A stretch of 64,000 nt of DNA from JBFMAI01 sp040755725 (GTDB lineage Bacteria > Planctomycetota > Phycisphaerae > UBA1845 > Fen-1342). Made by a program: the position numbers and the translations under genes. Of the stretch, positions 9,693 through 18,904 are shown piece by piece. The stretch covers positions 1-64,000 of the forward strand of contig JBFMAI010000031.1 in NCBI GenBank assembly GCA_040755725.1, in the 5' to 3' direction. The number at the start of each line of letters is the position of its first letter. Positions within the stretch are counted from its first letter, which is position 1. Under the pieces are notes generated by a model. That model searched no databases and was not told the origin of the DNA. It worked only from the letters and a program-made list of their open reading frames with translations.

Positions 9693-10226
9693 ATGGCCGG
9701 CGAAGAACCGACTTTCCAAAATTGCGAGGAGTGCGGGGCCACCATCTACCCCGAGCACCTGGAGCGGCAGGTGGCCGAGCAATGGCAAGGACGGCTGCTG
9801 TGCCCGTACTGCCTGCGGGAGAAGCGCTCGGCGTCGGCTGCCGGCGTCGCCGCGGCCCCGGCGCCCGTGGCGCTCGTGGACCTGGGCGAGGCGAGTGCCG
9901 ATTTGCTCACGGATGCCCCCATCGCCTACGAGCGCAAGCCGACGGCTATTCGCGCCATCGGCGGGGCGCCCACGGGAATGCCTGGCGTGGGCGAGATTCG
10001 CGAGCAGCAACTGCGGCGCCCGCTGCTGCGGGGTTCGCCGAACGCAACGCGCTGCCGGACTTTCCACTGCAAGCTGGCCGACGGCCCGATCGCGTACATG
10101 AATGAGCAGATCAACGAGTGGGCCGACAGCAGCGACGACATCGAGATCAAGTTCGCCACGTCCACCATCGGCGTGGTCGAGGGCAAGCACGTTGATCCGC
10201 ACCTGATCGTGACCGTGTTCTACTAA
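9693..10226 (+). CDS. Zinc-ribbon protein with conserved C-terminal domain of unknown function
   Basis: A 177-residue soluble protein. Residues 8-43 form a zinc ribbon (CEECGATIY then LLCPYCLREK). A flexible Ala/Pro-rich and charged linker follows. Residues about 120-177 (CRTFHCKLADGPIAYMNEQI to DPHLIVTVFY) form a compact domain that looks conserved but has no known activity that I can name. AAGGAG lies 11 bp before the ATG. It has its own promoter and ends in a strong nested hairpin, so it appears monocistronic. Confidence 0.75.
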   Translation: MAGEEPTFQNCEECGATIYPEHLERQVAEQWQGRLLCPYCLREKRSASAAGVAAAPAPVALVDLGEASADLLTDAPIAYERKPTAIRAIGGAPTGMPGVGEIREQQLRRPLLRGSPNATRCRTFHCKLADGPIAYMNEQINEWADSSDDIEIKFATSTIGVVEGKHVDPHLIVTVFY

Positions 10227-10230
10227 GGGC

Positions 10231-10271
10231 GGCCAACAGAACCCACCACGCAAGTGGTGGATCGGTTGGCC
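10231..10271 (+). terminator. Nested hairpin after zinc-ribbon gene
   Basis: An outer stem GGCCAAC/GTTGGCC encloses an inner stem CCACCAC/GTGGTGG starting 4 bp after the stop codon. There is no T tract. It may act as a terminator or be the left part of the family B repeat, whose second copy also opens with a hairpin. Confidence 0.4.
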
Positions 10272-10303
10272 CCGCACTGGCGCGCGGGGTTCTGACCGGC
10301 GCT

Positions 10304-10413
10304 CCAAATGAGTATTCACCGTCGTGCGACATGGGAGAGCGAGGCCCCCGCCGAGCCGCAGCTCGCCGGGAAGCTCGCTCTCGCGGTTGGCGTTCCATGA
10401 TCCCGAATGCCCA
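10304..10413 (+). repeat. Family B dispersed repeat, copy 1
   Basis: About 110 bp beginning CAAATGAGTATTCACC and ending near AATGCCCAT, closely matching 18695-18806. The core GAGCCGCAGCTCGCCGGGAA also matches 29658-29722. It lies immediately upstream of the FAH-family gene, in an intergenic stretch. Confidence 0.8.
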
Positions 10414-10497
10414 TTTGACGGGTTTCCGGCGGCGGGCCGCGCGGACGGCCCGCACACTCCGGCGGCTATCCGACGCGCGTGGGGGACAGGATGCAAC

Positions 10498-11331
10498 ATG
10501 AAACTGGCGCGGTTCGCAGGACCGGACGGCCGGACGCGAATCGGGCGGCTGGTGGCGCCCGACACGGCCCAACCGCTGATCGGCGAGTTGTTCGGAACGC
10601 TGAGCTTCGCCGACGAACGCGTGACGGTGGTGGCCTTCCTCCCCCCGGTCGAGCCCCCCAACATTCTGGCGATCGGCCGGAACTACACGGCCCACGCGGC
10701 GGAGATGGGGTCCGCGCCGCCCGAGCGGCCGCTCGTTTTTCTGAAGCCCACCACGTCGCTGCTGGCCCCCGGGCAGCCGATTGTGTTACCCGCCGCCGCC
10801 CCCAACGAGGTGGATTTCGAGGCCGAGTTGGCGATCGTGATCGGGCGACCCGCGCGGCGCGTGCCGGAGTCGGCGGCGGAAGACTACATCCTGGGGTACA
10901 CGTGCGCTAACGACGTGTCCGCCCGGGACTGCCAGCGGAGTGACAAGCAGTGGGCGCGGGCGAAGGGATTTGACACGTTCTGTCCGCTGGGGCCGTGGCT
11001 GGTCACGGCCGACGAGCTGGACGTGCGGGACGTGGCCATCTGCAGCCGGCTGAACGACCGCGTGATGCAGGCGGCCCGCACGCGGGAGATGGTGTTCTCT
11101 TGTCGGCAACTGGTGAGCTACCTGTCGCACCAGTTCACGCTGCGGCCGGGTACCGTGATCCTCACCGGCACGCCCGAGGGCGTGGGGTTCGCGCGCCAGC
11201 CCCCCGTGTTTCTGCGTCCGGGCGACCGGATCGAGGTGGAGATCGAGGGGATCGGGACGTTGTGGAACCCGGTGGTCGCGGAGGCCGGTTCGACCACCGG
11301 CGACGTTGTGGCGGCCGCCGGCGCGTGCTAG
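10498..11331 (+). CDS. Fumarylacetoacetate hydrolase (FAH) family protein
   Basis: A 277-residue cytosolic metal-dependent hydrolase or isomerase-type enzyme. FAH-family members act on 2-oxo or acyl-pyruvate compounds in aromatic and amino-acid breakdown; the substrate here is unknown. Landmarks are IGRNYTAHAAEMG (about residue 60), the metal-binding EVDFEAELAIVIG with its ExE pair, GYTCANDVSARDCQ with the third acidic ligand, and the C-terminal LTGTPEGVGFAR. Residues 1-55 are the usual small N-terminal lobe. Starting at ATG 10498 gives the family's normal length. No pathway partner is adjacent. Confidence 0.9.
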   Translation: MKLARFAGPDGRTRIGRLVAPDTAQPLIGELFGTLSFADERVTVVAFLPPVEPPNILAIGRNYTAHAAEMGSAPPERPLVFLKPTTSLLAPGQPIVLPAAAPNEVDFEAELAIVIGRPARRVPESAAEDYILGYTCANDVSARDCQRSDKQWARAKGFDTFCPLGPWLVTADELDVRDVAICSRLNDRVMQAARTREMVFSCRQLVSYLSHQFTLRPGTVILTGTPEGVGFARQPPVFLRPGDRIEVEIEGIGTLWNPVVAEAGSTTGDVVAAAGAC

Positions 11332-11499
11332 ACTATTGGGTGTGTCGGCGGTTGCACGCCGGCGCGGCGCCGGGCGAGTTCGCTGGCCCGGTCGTTCGGG
11401 GCGGGAAGTCCGGTCGTGTAAGTCGCGTGGCCAGCCGGCGCCGGAAGCGCGGCTGCGTCGCGCCTTGGGTCGCCGCGGCGGCCCGTGTTTGGAGGGTCC

Positions 11500-12693
11500 A
11501 TGCCCGAAGGCAAAGGTCAGTCCACCAAGAGCGGCGGGCCGAACGGACGCGGTCCGTCCGAGCGGAATGGGAACGAAGCGGGGGCGACCGTGGTGGAGGG
11601 CGTGCTGGAACTCGACGCGCAGTCGGCCGGATTCCTGCGTTCCCCGAAGCGGCACCTCGCGATACACGCGGATGACGCCTACGTCTCGGTGGACGCGGTA
11701 CGGAAGTTTGCCCTGCGCGGGGGGGAGCTGCTGCGTGGGCCGTTGGCCCGCGTGGAGAACAAGGGCAACCGGCGGTTCAAGCTGGCCCGCATCGACGCGA
11801 TCGAGGGGCGTGCCGCCAGCGAGTGGCTGCCGCCGAAGCCGCTGGCCGAGACTACGGCGGTCGACCCGACGCAGGTGTTGCACTTCGACACGCCCGGGGG
11901 GCCGGCGACGATGCGTGTGGTGGACCTGTTCACGCCGATCGGTCGCGGTCAGCGCGGGTTGATCGTGGCCCCCCCGCGGACGGGCAAGACGATCCTGTTG
12001 CAGCAGATGGCCCACGGGATCGCCACGAACCACCCGGACGTCTACATGATCGTGCTGCTGGTGGACGAGCGGCCGGAAGAAGTCACGGAGATGCGGCGCA
12101 ACGTGCGGGGGGAAGTCATCGCGTCCAGCAACGATCAGGACGTGAACTCGCACATTCGGGTGGCGCGGCTGGTGATCGAACGGGCCCGCCGGCTGGTCGA
12201 GCTGGGGCGGCACATCGTCATTCTGCTGGACTCCATCACGCGGCTGGCGCGGGCCTTCAACAACTTCGTCGGCACCAGCGGGCGGACGATGACCGGGGGG
12301 TTGGACATCCGCGCCCTCCAGGAGCCGAAGCAGATTTTCGGGTCCGCCCGGTGCGTGGAGGGCGGCGGGTCGTTGACGATCATCGCGTCGGCCCTGATCG
12401 ACACGGGCAGCCGGGCCGACGAGTTCATCTTCCAGGAGTTCAAGGGCACGGGGAACATGGAGCTCGTGCTCGACCGTGAGCTCGCCAACCTGCGCATCTG
12501 GCCGGCGATGGACTTGCGGCAGTCGGGGACGCGGAAGGAAGAGAAGCTGCTGCCGCGCGAGACACTGGATAAGGTCTACATGCTCCGCCGGCAGCTCAAC
12601 GACTTGCCGCCGACGAAGCAGATGCTCACCCTGCTCGAACGGCTGCAACGCCACCCGACGCTGGAGTCCTTCCTGGGCAGCCTGCGCGCCTGA
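11500..12693 (+). CDS. rho: Transcription termination factor Rho, short form
   Basis: RNA-dependent hexameric ATPase that ends transcription. The 397-residue protein has an S1-like RNA-binding domain (GVLELDAQSAGFLRSP onward, about 30-110), Walker A APPRTGKT at 157-164, VDERPEEVTEMRR, Walker B VILLDSITRLARAFN, and the Q/R-loop regions through GGGSLTIIASALID. Before the RNA-binding domain there is only a 28-residue low-complexity Gly/Ser/Asn stretch, so the helical Rho_N domain of the E. coli protein is absent. The ATG at 11500 has GGAGGG immediately upstream; an in-frame GTG at 11485 has no such site. Confidence 0.95.
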   Translation: MPEGKGQSTKSGGPNGRGPSERNGNEAGATVVEGVLELDAQSAGFLRSPKRHLAIHADDAYVSVDAVRKFALRGGELLRGPLARVENKGNRRFKLARIDAIEGRAASEWLPPKPLAETTAVDPTQVLHFDTPGGPATMRVVDLFTPIGRGQRGLIVAPPRTGKTILLQQMAHGIATNHPDVYMIVLLVDERPEEVTEMRRNVRGEVIASSNDQDVNSHIRVARLVIERARRLVELGRHIVILLDSITRLARAFNNFVGTSGRTMTGGLDIRALQEPKQIFGSARCVEGGGSLTIIASALIDTGSRADEFIFQEFKGTGNMELVLDRELANLRIWPAMDLRQSGTRKEEKLLPRETLDKVYMLRRQLNDLPPTKQMLTLLERLQRHPTLESFLGSLRA

Positions 12694-12716
12694 GTCGGGA
12701 TCGAGAGGCCGACGCG

Positions 12717-13304
12717 GTGATCCTCGGGATTCTCTCGGACACGCACGGTCAGTGGCGACGAACCGCCGACGCCGTGCGCCTGCTGGACCGGCTGGGTGCC
12801 GAGGCCCTGGTCCACTGCGGAGACGTGGGCAGCGCGGACGTGCTCGCCGAGTTGGCGGGTCGTCGGGCGTGGGTGGTGGCGGGTAACACCGACGTGCCCG
12901 ACGCGCCCTATTTCGGGGGGCCGGACTGGCCCGGGATCACCTTGGGCGAGGGGCCGCTGCGGGTGGAGGTGGGCGGGCGAAGGCTGGTGGTCTTTCACGG
13001 CCACGAAATGGCGTTCGACGGTCTGTGGCGCGAGCTTGTGCAGGGGCGCGGCCGACCCGAGGAACTCGCCCAGGCCGAGTATGTTCTCCACGGACACACG
13101 CACGTGCCGGCGTCGCTGCGGCTGGGGGCGGTCCGGGTCATCAACCCCGGCGCATTGCACCGGGCCCCGCGGTACACCGTGGCCACCCTGGACCTGGCGG
13201 CCGACCGCGTGCGGTTCTGGGAAGTGCGGGATGGTCGCAGCGAGGAGCCGCCTGTGCGGCTGGACCTTCGGGGCCTCGGTCCCCCGGGGCCGGGCAGCCG
13301 ATAA
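12717..13304 (+). CDS. YfcE/MJ0936-type metallophosphodiesterase
   Basis: A 195-residue cytosolic phosphoesterase with the dinuclear metal motifs in order: GILSDTHG (4-11), HCGDVGS (about 38), VAGNTD (about 60), FHGHEM (about 87) and LHGHTHVP (about 122), followed by the typical INPGAL. Family members hydrolyse phosphodiesters in vitro; the natural substrate is unknown. It starts at GTG with GAGAGG 8 bp upstream and follows rho by 23 bp, so the two are probably co-transcribed. Confidence 0.88.
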   Translation: MILGILSDTHGQWRRTADAVRLLDRLGAEALVHCGDVGSADVLAELAGRRAWVVAGNTDVPDAPYFGGPDWPGITLGEGPLRVEVGGRRLVVFHGHEMAFDGLWRELVQGRGRPEELAQAEYVLHGHTHVPASLRLGAVRVINPGALHRAPRYTVATLDLAADRVRFWEVRDGRSEEPPVRLDLRGLGPPGPGSR

Positions 13305-13343
13305 TAAGGGGCGTAAGTCCGACGCAATTCCTTGATTTTTCGA

Positions 13344-13372
13344 TTGCCTTCCGAGGCCGGCTCCGGTAAAAG
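13344..13372 (+). promoter_or_regulatory. Putative promoter for first subtilase
   Basis: TTGCCT (13344-13349) and TAAAAG (13367-13372) are spaced by 17 bp in a locally AT-richer stretch upstream of the protease gene. The -10 match is only moderate. Confidence 0.35.
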
Positions 13373-13486
13373 AAACGAGTGAGGCGAAGCGAAGCTGCGC
13401 GTCAATTCTACGTAGCGTGAGCAGACGATGTAACGTCTGGCGTGGATGCGACCGGGATGGTCTCGCACATCAAGGAGAGGCACAGC

Positions 13487-15847
13487 ATGAGAAACCGAAG
13501 CGTGGTGGGCAGCATGGGTTGCTTGGCGGCGTTCATCGTGGCGATGACGCTGCCGGCACCGGCCGATCAGGCCGTTGGGTTGGCGCTGGGATCCCTGCCG
13601 TTCCAGAATACGACCAACCCGGTCCTCGACAGCCGCGTCGTCGCGATCCCGAACTCCGACGGGGTCGTGGCGGTCTGGAGCGAGCTCACGGCGGAAGGGC
13701 CGGCGCATTTCTATGCGGTGAGCCTGGATGGTCAGAGTTTCTCGCGGACGTTCCCGACGACGAACCAGATTCAGTTCCGGTACGCCCAGTTTGATCCGGC
13801 GACGGACGCGCCGCTGATCCCGGCCGAGCTCCAGGCCCGCGCCGGCAGCAGCATGTACGTCGTGCAGTTCATCAGCCAACCGCTGGAGGCGTTCCAGAAC
13901 GCCCTGCGCGACGCCGGCGCGACGATTCACGCCTTTGTGGCCGAGAACGCGGTGGTGGCGCAGATGGGCCCGGCGGCCCGCGAGGCGGTGGCCCAGATGG
14001 AGTTCGTGCGCTGGGTCGGCCCCCTGCACCCGGCCTACAAGCTGGACGACGCGATTCTGAACGCGCTGGCCAGTGGAGCCGCGGACAGCGAGCTGAGCAC
14101 TTATTCGGTCATGGTGTTCGGCGTTGGGCTCGATTCGCAGCAGCCCATCGCCAACTACGTCCAAGCCGCCGGCGGTGAGGTCATGAACGTGGCCCCCGAC
14201 GGGCACCGGATTACCATCTACGCGACCCTGCCGCAACTGCTTGAAATCGCCCACATGGACCAGGTGCAGTTCATCGATCCGTGGGGTCCGGGCGAGTACG
14301 ACATGGACATCGTGCGCCAGATCGGCGGCGGCGCCACGCTGCATTCACTCGGTTTCACGGGGCAGGGCGTGCGGGGCGAGGTGTTTGACGGCGGCGTCGT
14401 CGCGGCCCACCAGGAGTGGTCCGACAAGCCCGTCCTCTACCACAAGACCGCGTCCTCGGATTCGCACGGGACCGCCTGCTTCGGCAACAACTTCTCGCGC
14501 GGCGTCGTGGCCCAGGCCAAGGGCATGTGCCCCAACCGCGAGCAGGGCATTTCGTTCAACTACAACCTCTGCACCCAGTTCGGCGGGTCTTTTACCCGGT
14601 TGGCGATGAACACCGAAGCGACCGACCCGAACGGGCCGTACCGGTCGTGCTACCAGACCTCGAGCGTGGGCAGCCCGCGAACGCGGCAGTACACCACGAT
14701 CTCGGCCGAGACGGATGACTACCTGTTCAAGGTCGATTACCTGAGCTGCCAGTCGCAGAGCAACGCGTCGCTCAATCAGGATTCGCGGCCGCAAGCGTGG
14801 GCCAAGAACATCGTCAGCGTCGGCGGCATTACACACAACGACACGCTGACCCGCACCGATGACTACTCGTCGGGCAGCACCGGCCCCGCGTCGGACAACC
14901 GGATCAAGCCCGACCTGGCCCATTTCTACGACCAAACGTACACGACCTACACGACGTCCACGACCGGCTACGGGCAGTTCAGCGGCACGTCCAACGCGAC
15001 GCCCGCCACTGCCGGCCACTTCGGCCTGATGATGGACCTGTGGCACCAGGGCGTGTTCCCCGGCTTCGGCGGCGGGCCGTCGGTCTTCGCGGACCGGCCG
15101 CGTTCAACCACGGCCAAGGCGCTGCTGATCAACACCGCCTATCGGTACAACTGGAAGGCCGGCGGCTCCAACGCCAACATGTACCGCGACCGCCAGGGCT
15201 GGGGCATGGCCGACCTTGGCAAGCTCTACACCTACCGTGACAAGATGATCATTATCAACGAGACGGACATTCTCACGCCGCTCGCGGTCAAGACGTACAA
15301 CGTGAACGTCCCGGCCGGCGAGGCCGAGTTCGTCGTCACGTTGGTCTACATCGACCCGCAGGGCAATCCCGCCGTCCAGACCCAGCACCGCATCAACGAC
15401 CTGACCCTCAAGGTCACCTCGCCCGGCGGCACGGTCTACTACGGCAACAACGGCCTGCGGGACGACAACTTCTCGACCCCCGGCGGCGTCCCCAATACAA
15501 AGGACACCGTCGAGAACGTGATTGTCCTGAACCCGTCGGCGGGTGCCTGGATCGTGCAGGTTTACGGCGACGAGATCGTGCAGGACGCTTACCTGAACAC
15601 ACCCCAGATGGACGCGGCCTATGCCCTGGTCATCCGCGGCGTGCTGCGCGGCCTCAAGGGCGACGTGAACTGCGACGGGAACGTCGATTTCGGCGACATC
15701 AACCCGTTCGTGCTGCTGCTGACCAATCCGGCGGCGTGGCAAGTGCAGTACCCGACCTGCCCGATGTCCAATGGTGATATCAACAACGACGGGCTGGTCA
15801 ATTTCGGCGACATCAACCCGTTCGTCGGCTTGCTGACCGGCCCGTAA
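13487..15847 (+). CDS. Secreted subtilisin-like (S8) protease with paired dockerin-like repeats
   Basis: A 786-residue exported serine protease. The ATG at 13487 follows AAGGAGAGG, and residues 1-27 are a signal peptide. The propeptide-like N-terminal part spans to about 270. The catalytic triad is visible as D301 (EVFDGG), H327 (DSHGTA) and S502 (GTSNATP). A beta-rich P-domain-like region follows (about 600-720). The C-terminus has two calcium-binding repeats, GDVNCDGNVDFGDINPF and GDINNDGLVNFGDINPF. Such twin repeats resemble dockerin type I and are common on planctomycete secreted proteins; a cohesin partner is not visible here. The next gene is a second protease with the same tail, each with its own ribosome-binding site. 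Confidence 0.9.
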   Translation: MRNRSVVGSMGCLAAFIVAMTLPAPADQAVGLALGSLPFQNTTNPVLDSRVVAIPNSDGVVAVWSELTAEGPAHFYAVSLDGQSFSRTFPTTNQIQFRYAQFDPATDAPLIPAELQARAGSSMYVVQFISQPLEAFQNALRDAGATIHAFVAENAVVAQMGPAAREAVAQMEFVRWVGPLHPAYKLDDAILNALASGAADSELSTYSVMVFGVGLDSQQPIANYVQAAGGEVMNVAPDGHRITIYATLPQLLEIAHMDQVQFIDPWGPGEYDMDIVRQIGGGATLHSLGFTGQGVRGEVFDGGVVAAHQEWSDKPVLYHKTASSDSHGTACFGNNFSRGVVAQAKGMCPNREQGISFNYNLCTQFGGSFTRLAMNTEATDPNGPYRSCYQTSSVGSPRTRQYTTISAETDDYLFKVDYLSCQSQSNASLNQDSRPQAWAKNIVSVGGITHNDTLTRTDDYSSGSTGPASDNRIKPDLAHFYDQTYTTYTTSTTGYGQFSGTSNATPATAGHFGLMMDLWHQGVFPGFGGGPSVFADRPRSTTAKALLINTAYRYNWKAGGSNANMYRDRQGWGMADLGKLYTYRDKMIIINETDILTPLAVKTYNVNVPAGEAEFVVTLVYIDPQGNPAVQTQHRINDLTLKVTSPGGTVYYGNNGLRDDNFSTPGGVPNTKDTVENVIVLNPSAGAWIVQVYGDEIVQDAYLNTPQMDAAYALVIRGVLRGLKGDVNCDGNVDFGDINPFVLLLTNPAAWQVQYPTCPMSNGDINNDGLVNFGDINPFVGLLTGP

Positions 15848-15879
15848 GCCGGCGACGTCGTGCCTGATTCGTTGTCATC

Positions 15880-15917
15880 GCGGCGCCGGGCCCTGGTCCG
15901 GCGCCGCGTGTTTGTGA
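15880..15917 (+). terminator. Hairpin terminator after first subtilase
   Basis: A perfect 10-bp stem GCGGCGCCGG/CCGGCGCCGC with an 8-nt loop lies 33 bp after the stop codon and is followed by GTGTTTGT, a weak T-rich stretch. Confidence 0.55.
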
Positions 15918-15979
15918 GGTAGGCCACGCGGCGTGCTCGCGCGGACCGCGAGGTAACGCTCTCACCCAGGAGGTGCCCC

Positions 15980-18502
15980 ATGACACGTTGGAACATGATG
16001 ATTCCCGCCGGCCTGTGTCTCGCCGGCCTGGTTGCCTTCGCCGACGGCCAGGACCACGCCCCCGCGTTCGTGACCGCGGCCATGGAGGAACACAACGGGA
16101 CCGCGTATCGCGTCGAGAAGACGCTGATCGACGGCGTCGAGACGGTCACCTACTTCGACGCCGCCGGTCAAGCCTATAGCCCGGCGGAACTGCGGGCCCA
16201 CGTGGCCCGACAGGAACCGCGGGTCGTGACGCCGGCGCTCCAAAGCGCCCTGCTCGCCACCTGGCCGGATGACCTGGTCGAAGTGACCATCATGCTGCGT
16301 TCCCAACCGGCCGGACCGATCAGCCGGGCCGCCTGGGCCGCGGCGGCCCCGCAGCTCGACGCGCTAGGCGAGCAGATTCGCGCATTGACGCGCAAGACAC
16401 TGCCCACGGCGTCGTTGACGCCGGCGGAGGAGCGCGAGTACATCCCCACGCCGCTGTCCGCGGCGGACTTCGCCACGCGCCGGGCGCTGGCCGAGTTGCG
16501 TGACGAGCTCGTGCGCCAGGTGCGCGTGAACATTGCCCAGCAACTCACCGTCGCCGTGCAGCCCGACCAGGATGCGCTGGCGAGCTACATTGCCCAGCTC
16601 GGCGGCCACGTCACGATGCGCACCGGCGTGATGAACTTCATGGGCGCCCGTTTGCCGGCCGCGCGCGTCCCCGAGCTTGCCCGCCACGGGCTCGTCGCCC
16701 GCCTCGACCTGAACCACCCCGGCCGGCCGGAGCTCGACAACCACCGCCACTCGCTCGGCCTGGAGACCGGATTCTGGCAGGCGGGGATCAACGGCGGCGT
16801 CCACGACGTTGGCGTGCTGGACACCGGCGTCCAGCAGAACCACCCGGCCCTGCGCGACCACCGCTTCCTGTCCAACATGGGTGTGAACGACACGGGGACG
16901 CACGGCACCGGCATGGCCGGCATTCTGGCCTCCCGCGACGCCACCTACCGCGGCATGGCCTACGGCTGTGACACGATCGTGGTGGCCCTGGCCGGCGACA
17001 TCAACACCTCCATGCCCGGCATGCACTACATTGCCGGCACCGGCGAGCCCGAGAACGTCAACTACAGCTTCGGCAACGGCACCGCCACCGACGGCGACTA
17101 CATGCCGACCGACCAGTTCTTCGACGGCGTGATCAGCACGTTCGGGTTCATGGTCTCCAAGTCCACCGGCAACGGCGGTTATAGCGCGTCGTCGCCGACC
17201 ATTACCCACCCGGCCCCGGCCTACAACCTGATGGCCTCGGCCAACATGAACGATGCCAACACGATCCCCCGCACCGACGATCGGATCGACACGTCGAGCA
17301 GCGTCGGGCCCACGCTGGCCGGCCGTAAGAAGCCCGACATCACCGCCCCCGGCACCAACAGCATGTCCTGCACGCCCAGCGGCGGCTTCGCCAACATCGG
17401 CGGCACCAGCTCCGCCTCGCCGCACACCGGCGGCGGCATCGTCCTGTTGTGGGACATGGGCGTCACCAACGTCATGGCCGGCAAGGCGATTCTGCTGAAC
17501 ACCACCGACGCCATCACCGACAACGGCACCAGCGGCACCGGCGACGATCAGTTCGTCGAGGGTTCGCTGTGGAACCGCCGCTATGGTTGGGGCTACCTGC
17601 ACCTGGGCAACGCGTATCTGCACGGGCCGGACGTGTTCATCGACGCCGTGCCGGATGAGCCCGAAAACGCCGACTACCGGCTGTATGTCGGCCAGCTCTT
17701 CCCCAAGGAGAAGGTCACGTTGGTGTGGCAGCGGCACGTGGCGTACAACGGCGCGACCTACCCCACGCAGATCGAGGGCTTCAGTGATCTGGACCTCACC
17801 GCCTACGCCGAGGCTGACAACACCAAGCTCGGCCAATCCTGGTCGCGGATCGACAACGTGGAGCAGTTCCACGTCGAGCAGGCGGCCCGCACGGTGCTGA
17901 AGGTCGAGGCGTTCGGCTCGTTCGACCCGGACATCCCGACGGAGCAGTTCGCCCTGGCGACGCAGGAGAACTTCGTCGCCGCCACCGGCCCGGCGTTCGG
18001 CGTCGAGTGGCTCCTGCCCGCGTGCGTTGCCGCCGGCGGGCAGTTCCAAGTCACCGCCCGCGTCACGAATACCGGGGATCTGGCGGCGCACGGCGTCGCG
18101 GTCGAGCTGACCGGCGCGACGGTCGTCAGCGGAGCGAACCCGGCTCCTCTCGGCACCGTCGCGGCCGGCCAGACGGCCGACGCCGTGTGGACCGTGCAGG
18201 CCGCCGGCGGCTACGGGACGTATCCCCTGAGCGCTGCGGTCACCAGTCGCTCGTACGATGAGGACTTCACCGGCGCCGGTCAGTCGCGGTATCGCGTGCG
18301 GCTGGGGCCGCCGGGTGACCTGAATTGCGATGCGCACGTGGACTTTGGTGACATCAACCCGTTTGTGCAGGCGTTGACCAACCCGGCGGGCTATGAGCTC
18401 GCGTTCCCCACGTGCAGTCTGTGCAACGGCGACATCAACCTCGATGGGTACGTGGACTTCGGCGACATCAATCCGTTCGTGCGGTTGCTGACCGGTCCAT
18501 AA
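15980..18502 (+). CDS. Second secreted subtilisin-like (S8) protease with paired dockerin-like repeats
   Basis: An 840-residue exported serine protease with AGGAGGTG directly upstream of its ATG and a signal peptide at 1-24. The triad reads D281 (GVLDTGV), H308 (GTHGTG) and S477 (GGTSSASP). Residues about 25-270 are a long pro-region. After the catalytic domain come a beta-sandwich region and, at about 680-790, a CARDB-like adhesive segment (VTARVTNTGDLAAHGVAVEL). It ends in two calcium-binding repeats, GDLNCDAHVDFGDINPF and GDINLDGYVDFGDINPF. Its catalytic domain differs clearly from the preceding protease, so the pair is not a recent duplication even though the tails match. Confidence 0.9.
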   Translation: MTRWNMMIPAGLCLAGLVAFADGQDHAPAFVTAAMEEHNGTAYRVEKTLIDGVETVTYFDAAGQAYSPAELRAHVARQEPRVVTPALQSALLATWPDDLVEVTIMLRSQPAGPISRAAWAAAAPQLDALGEQIRALTRKTLPTASLTPAEEREYIPTPLSAADFATRRALAELRDELVRQVRVNIAQQLTVAVQPDQDALASYIAQLGGHVTMRTGVMNFMGARLPAARVPELARHGLVARLDLNHPGRPELDNHRHSLGLETGFWQAGINGGVHDVGVLDTGVQQNHPALRDHRFLSNMGVNDTGTHGTGMAGILASRDATYRGMAYGCDTIVVALAGDINTSMPGMHYIAGTGEPENVNYSFGNGTATDGDYMPTDQFFDGVISTFGFMVSKSTGNGGYSASSPTITHPAPAYNLMASANMNDANTIPRTDDRIDTSSSVGPTLAGRKKPDITAPGTNSMSCTPSGGFANIGGTSSASPHTGGGIVLLWDMGVTNVMAGKAILLNTTDAITDNGTSGTGDDQFVEGSLWNRRYGWGYLHLGNAYLHGPDVFIDAVPDEPENADYRLYVGQLFPKEKVTLVWQRHVAYNGATYPTQIEGFSDLDLTAYAEADNTKLGQSWSRIDNVEQFHVEQAARTVLKVEAFGSFDPDIPTEQFALATQENFVAATGPAFGVEWLLPACVAAGGQFQVTARVTNTGDLAAHGVAVELTGATVVSGANPAPLGTVAAGQTADAVWTVQAAGGYGTYPLSAAVTSRSYDEDFTGAGQSRYRVRLGPPGDLNCDAHVDFGDINPFVQALTNPAGYELAFPTCSLCNGDINLDGYVDFGDINPFVRLLTGP

Positions 18503-18904
18503 GCGCGCGATCCGTCGAGAAGACCCGCCCCGCGAATGGTGGGCCGTTGGGCCCCCCACCGGCGTGCGGGGTTCGGATGGGCACCCGGAGGCCCCGGCGC
18601 GGCCAACCGCCGTGCCGGGGCCTCGCGCCCTGCCACACGCCGGCGGTCGGAGAACTGGCCGCCAACCGGTCCCGGCGTTACTCTCGCAGCGATGACCAAA
18701 TGGGTATTCACGACCGCGCAACAGGGGAGGGCGGGGCTCCGGCCGAGCCGCGGCTCGCCGGGAGGCTCGCCCTCCCGGCTGGCGTCCCATGGTTCTGAAT
18801 GCCGATCTAGAAGTGAATTAGAGCTTCCCCCCGGACCCGCCAAGAGAGCCCGCCACGCGGTTCATCGACTGAACAGCGATTGTGCGAAACGCCATGGTGC
18901 GCAG
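18503..18904. other. Repeat-rich intergenic region
   Basis: About 400 bp with no gene I can support. It opens with hairpin-forming sequence like that before family B copy 1 and holds family B copy 2 at 18695-18806. A minus-strand reading through it is only a repeat translation. Confidence 0.6.
18695..18806 (+). repeat. Family B dispersed repeat, copy 2
   Basis: Begins CCAAATGGGTATTCACG and ends near GAATGCCGAT. It aligns with 10304-10413 along its length and shares its core with 29658-29722. Confidence 0.8.

Noticed and set aside
10786..12654. 622-residue minus-strand frame opposite the FAH and rho genes
   Set aside because: Both genes on the plus strand have clear family motifs; this is an antisense frame with His/Arg/Pro-biased composition.
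16364..18790. 808-residue minus-strand frame opposite the second subtilase
   Set aside because: Antisense shadow; its N-terminal part is translated family B repeat.
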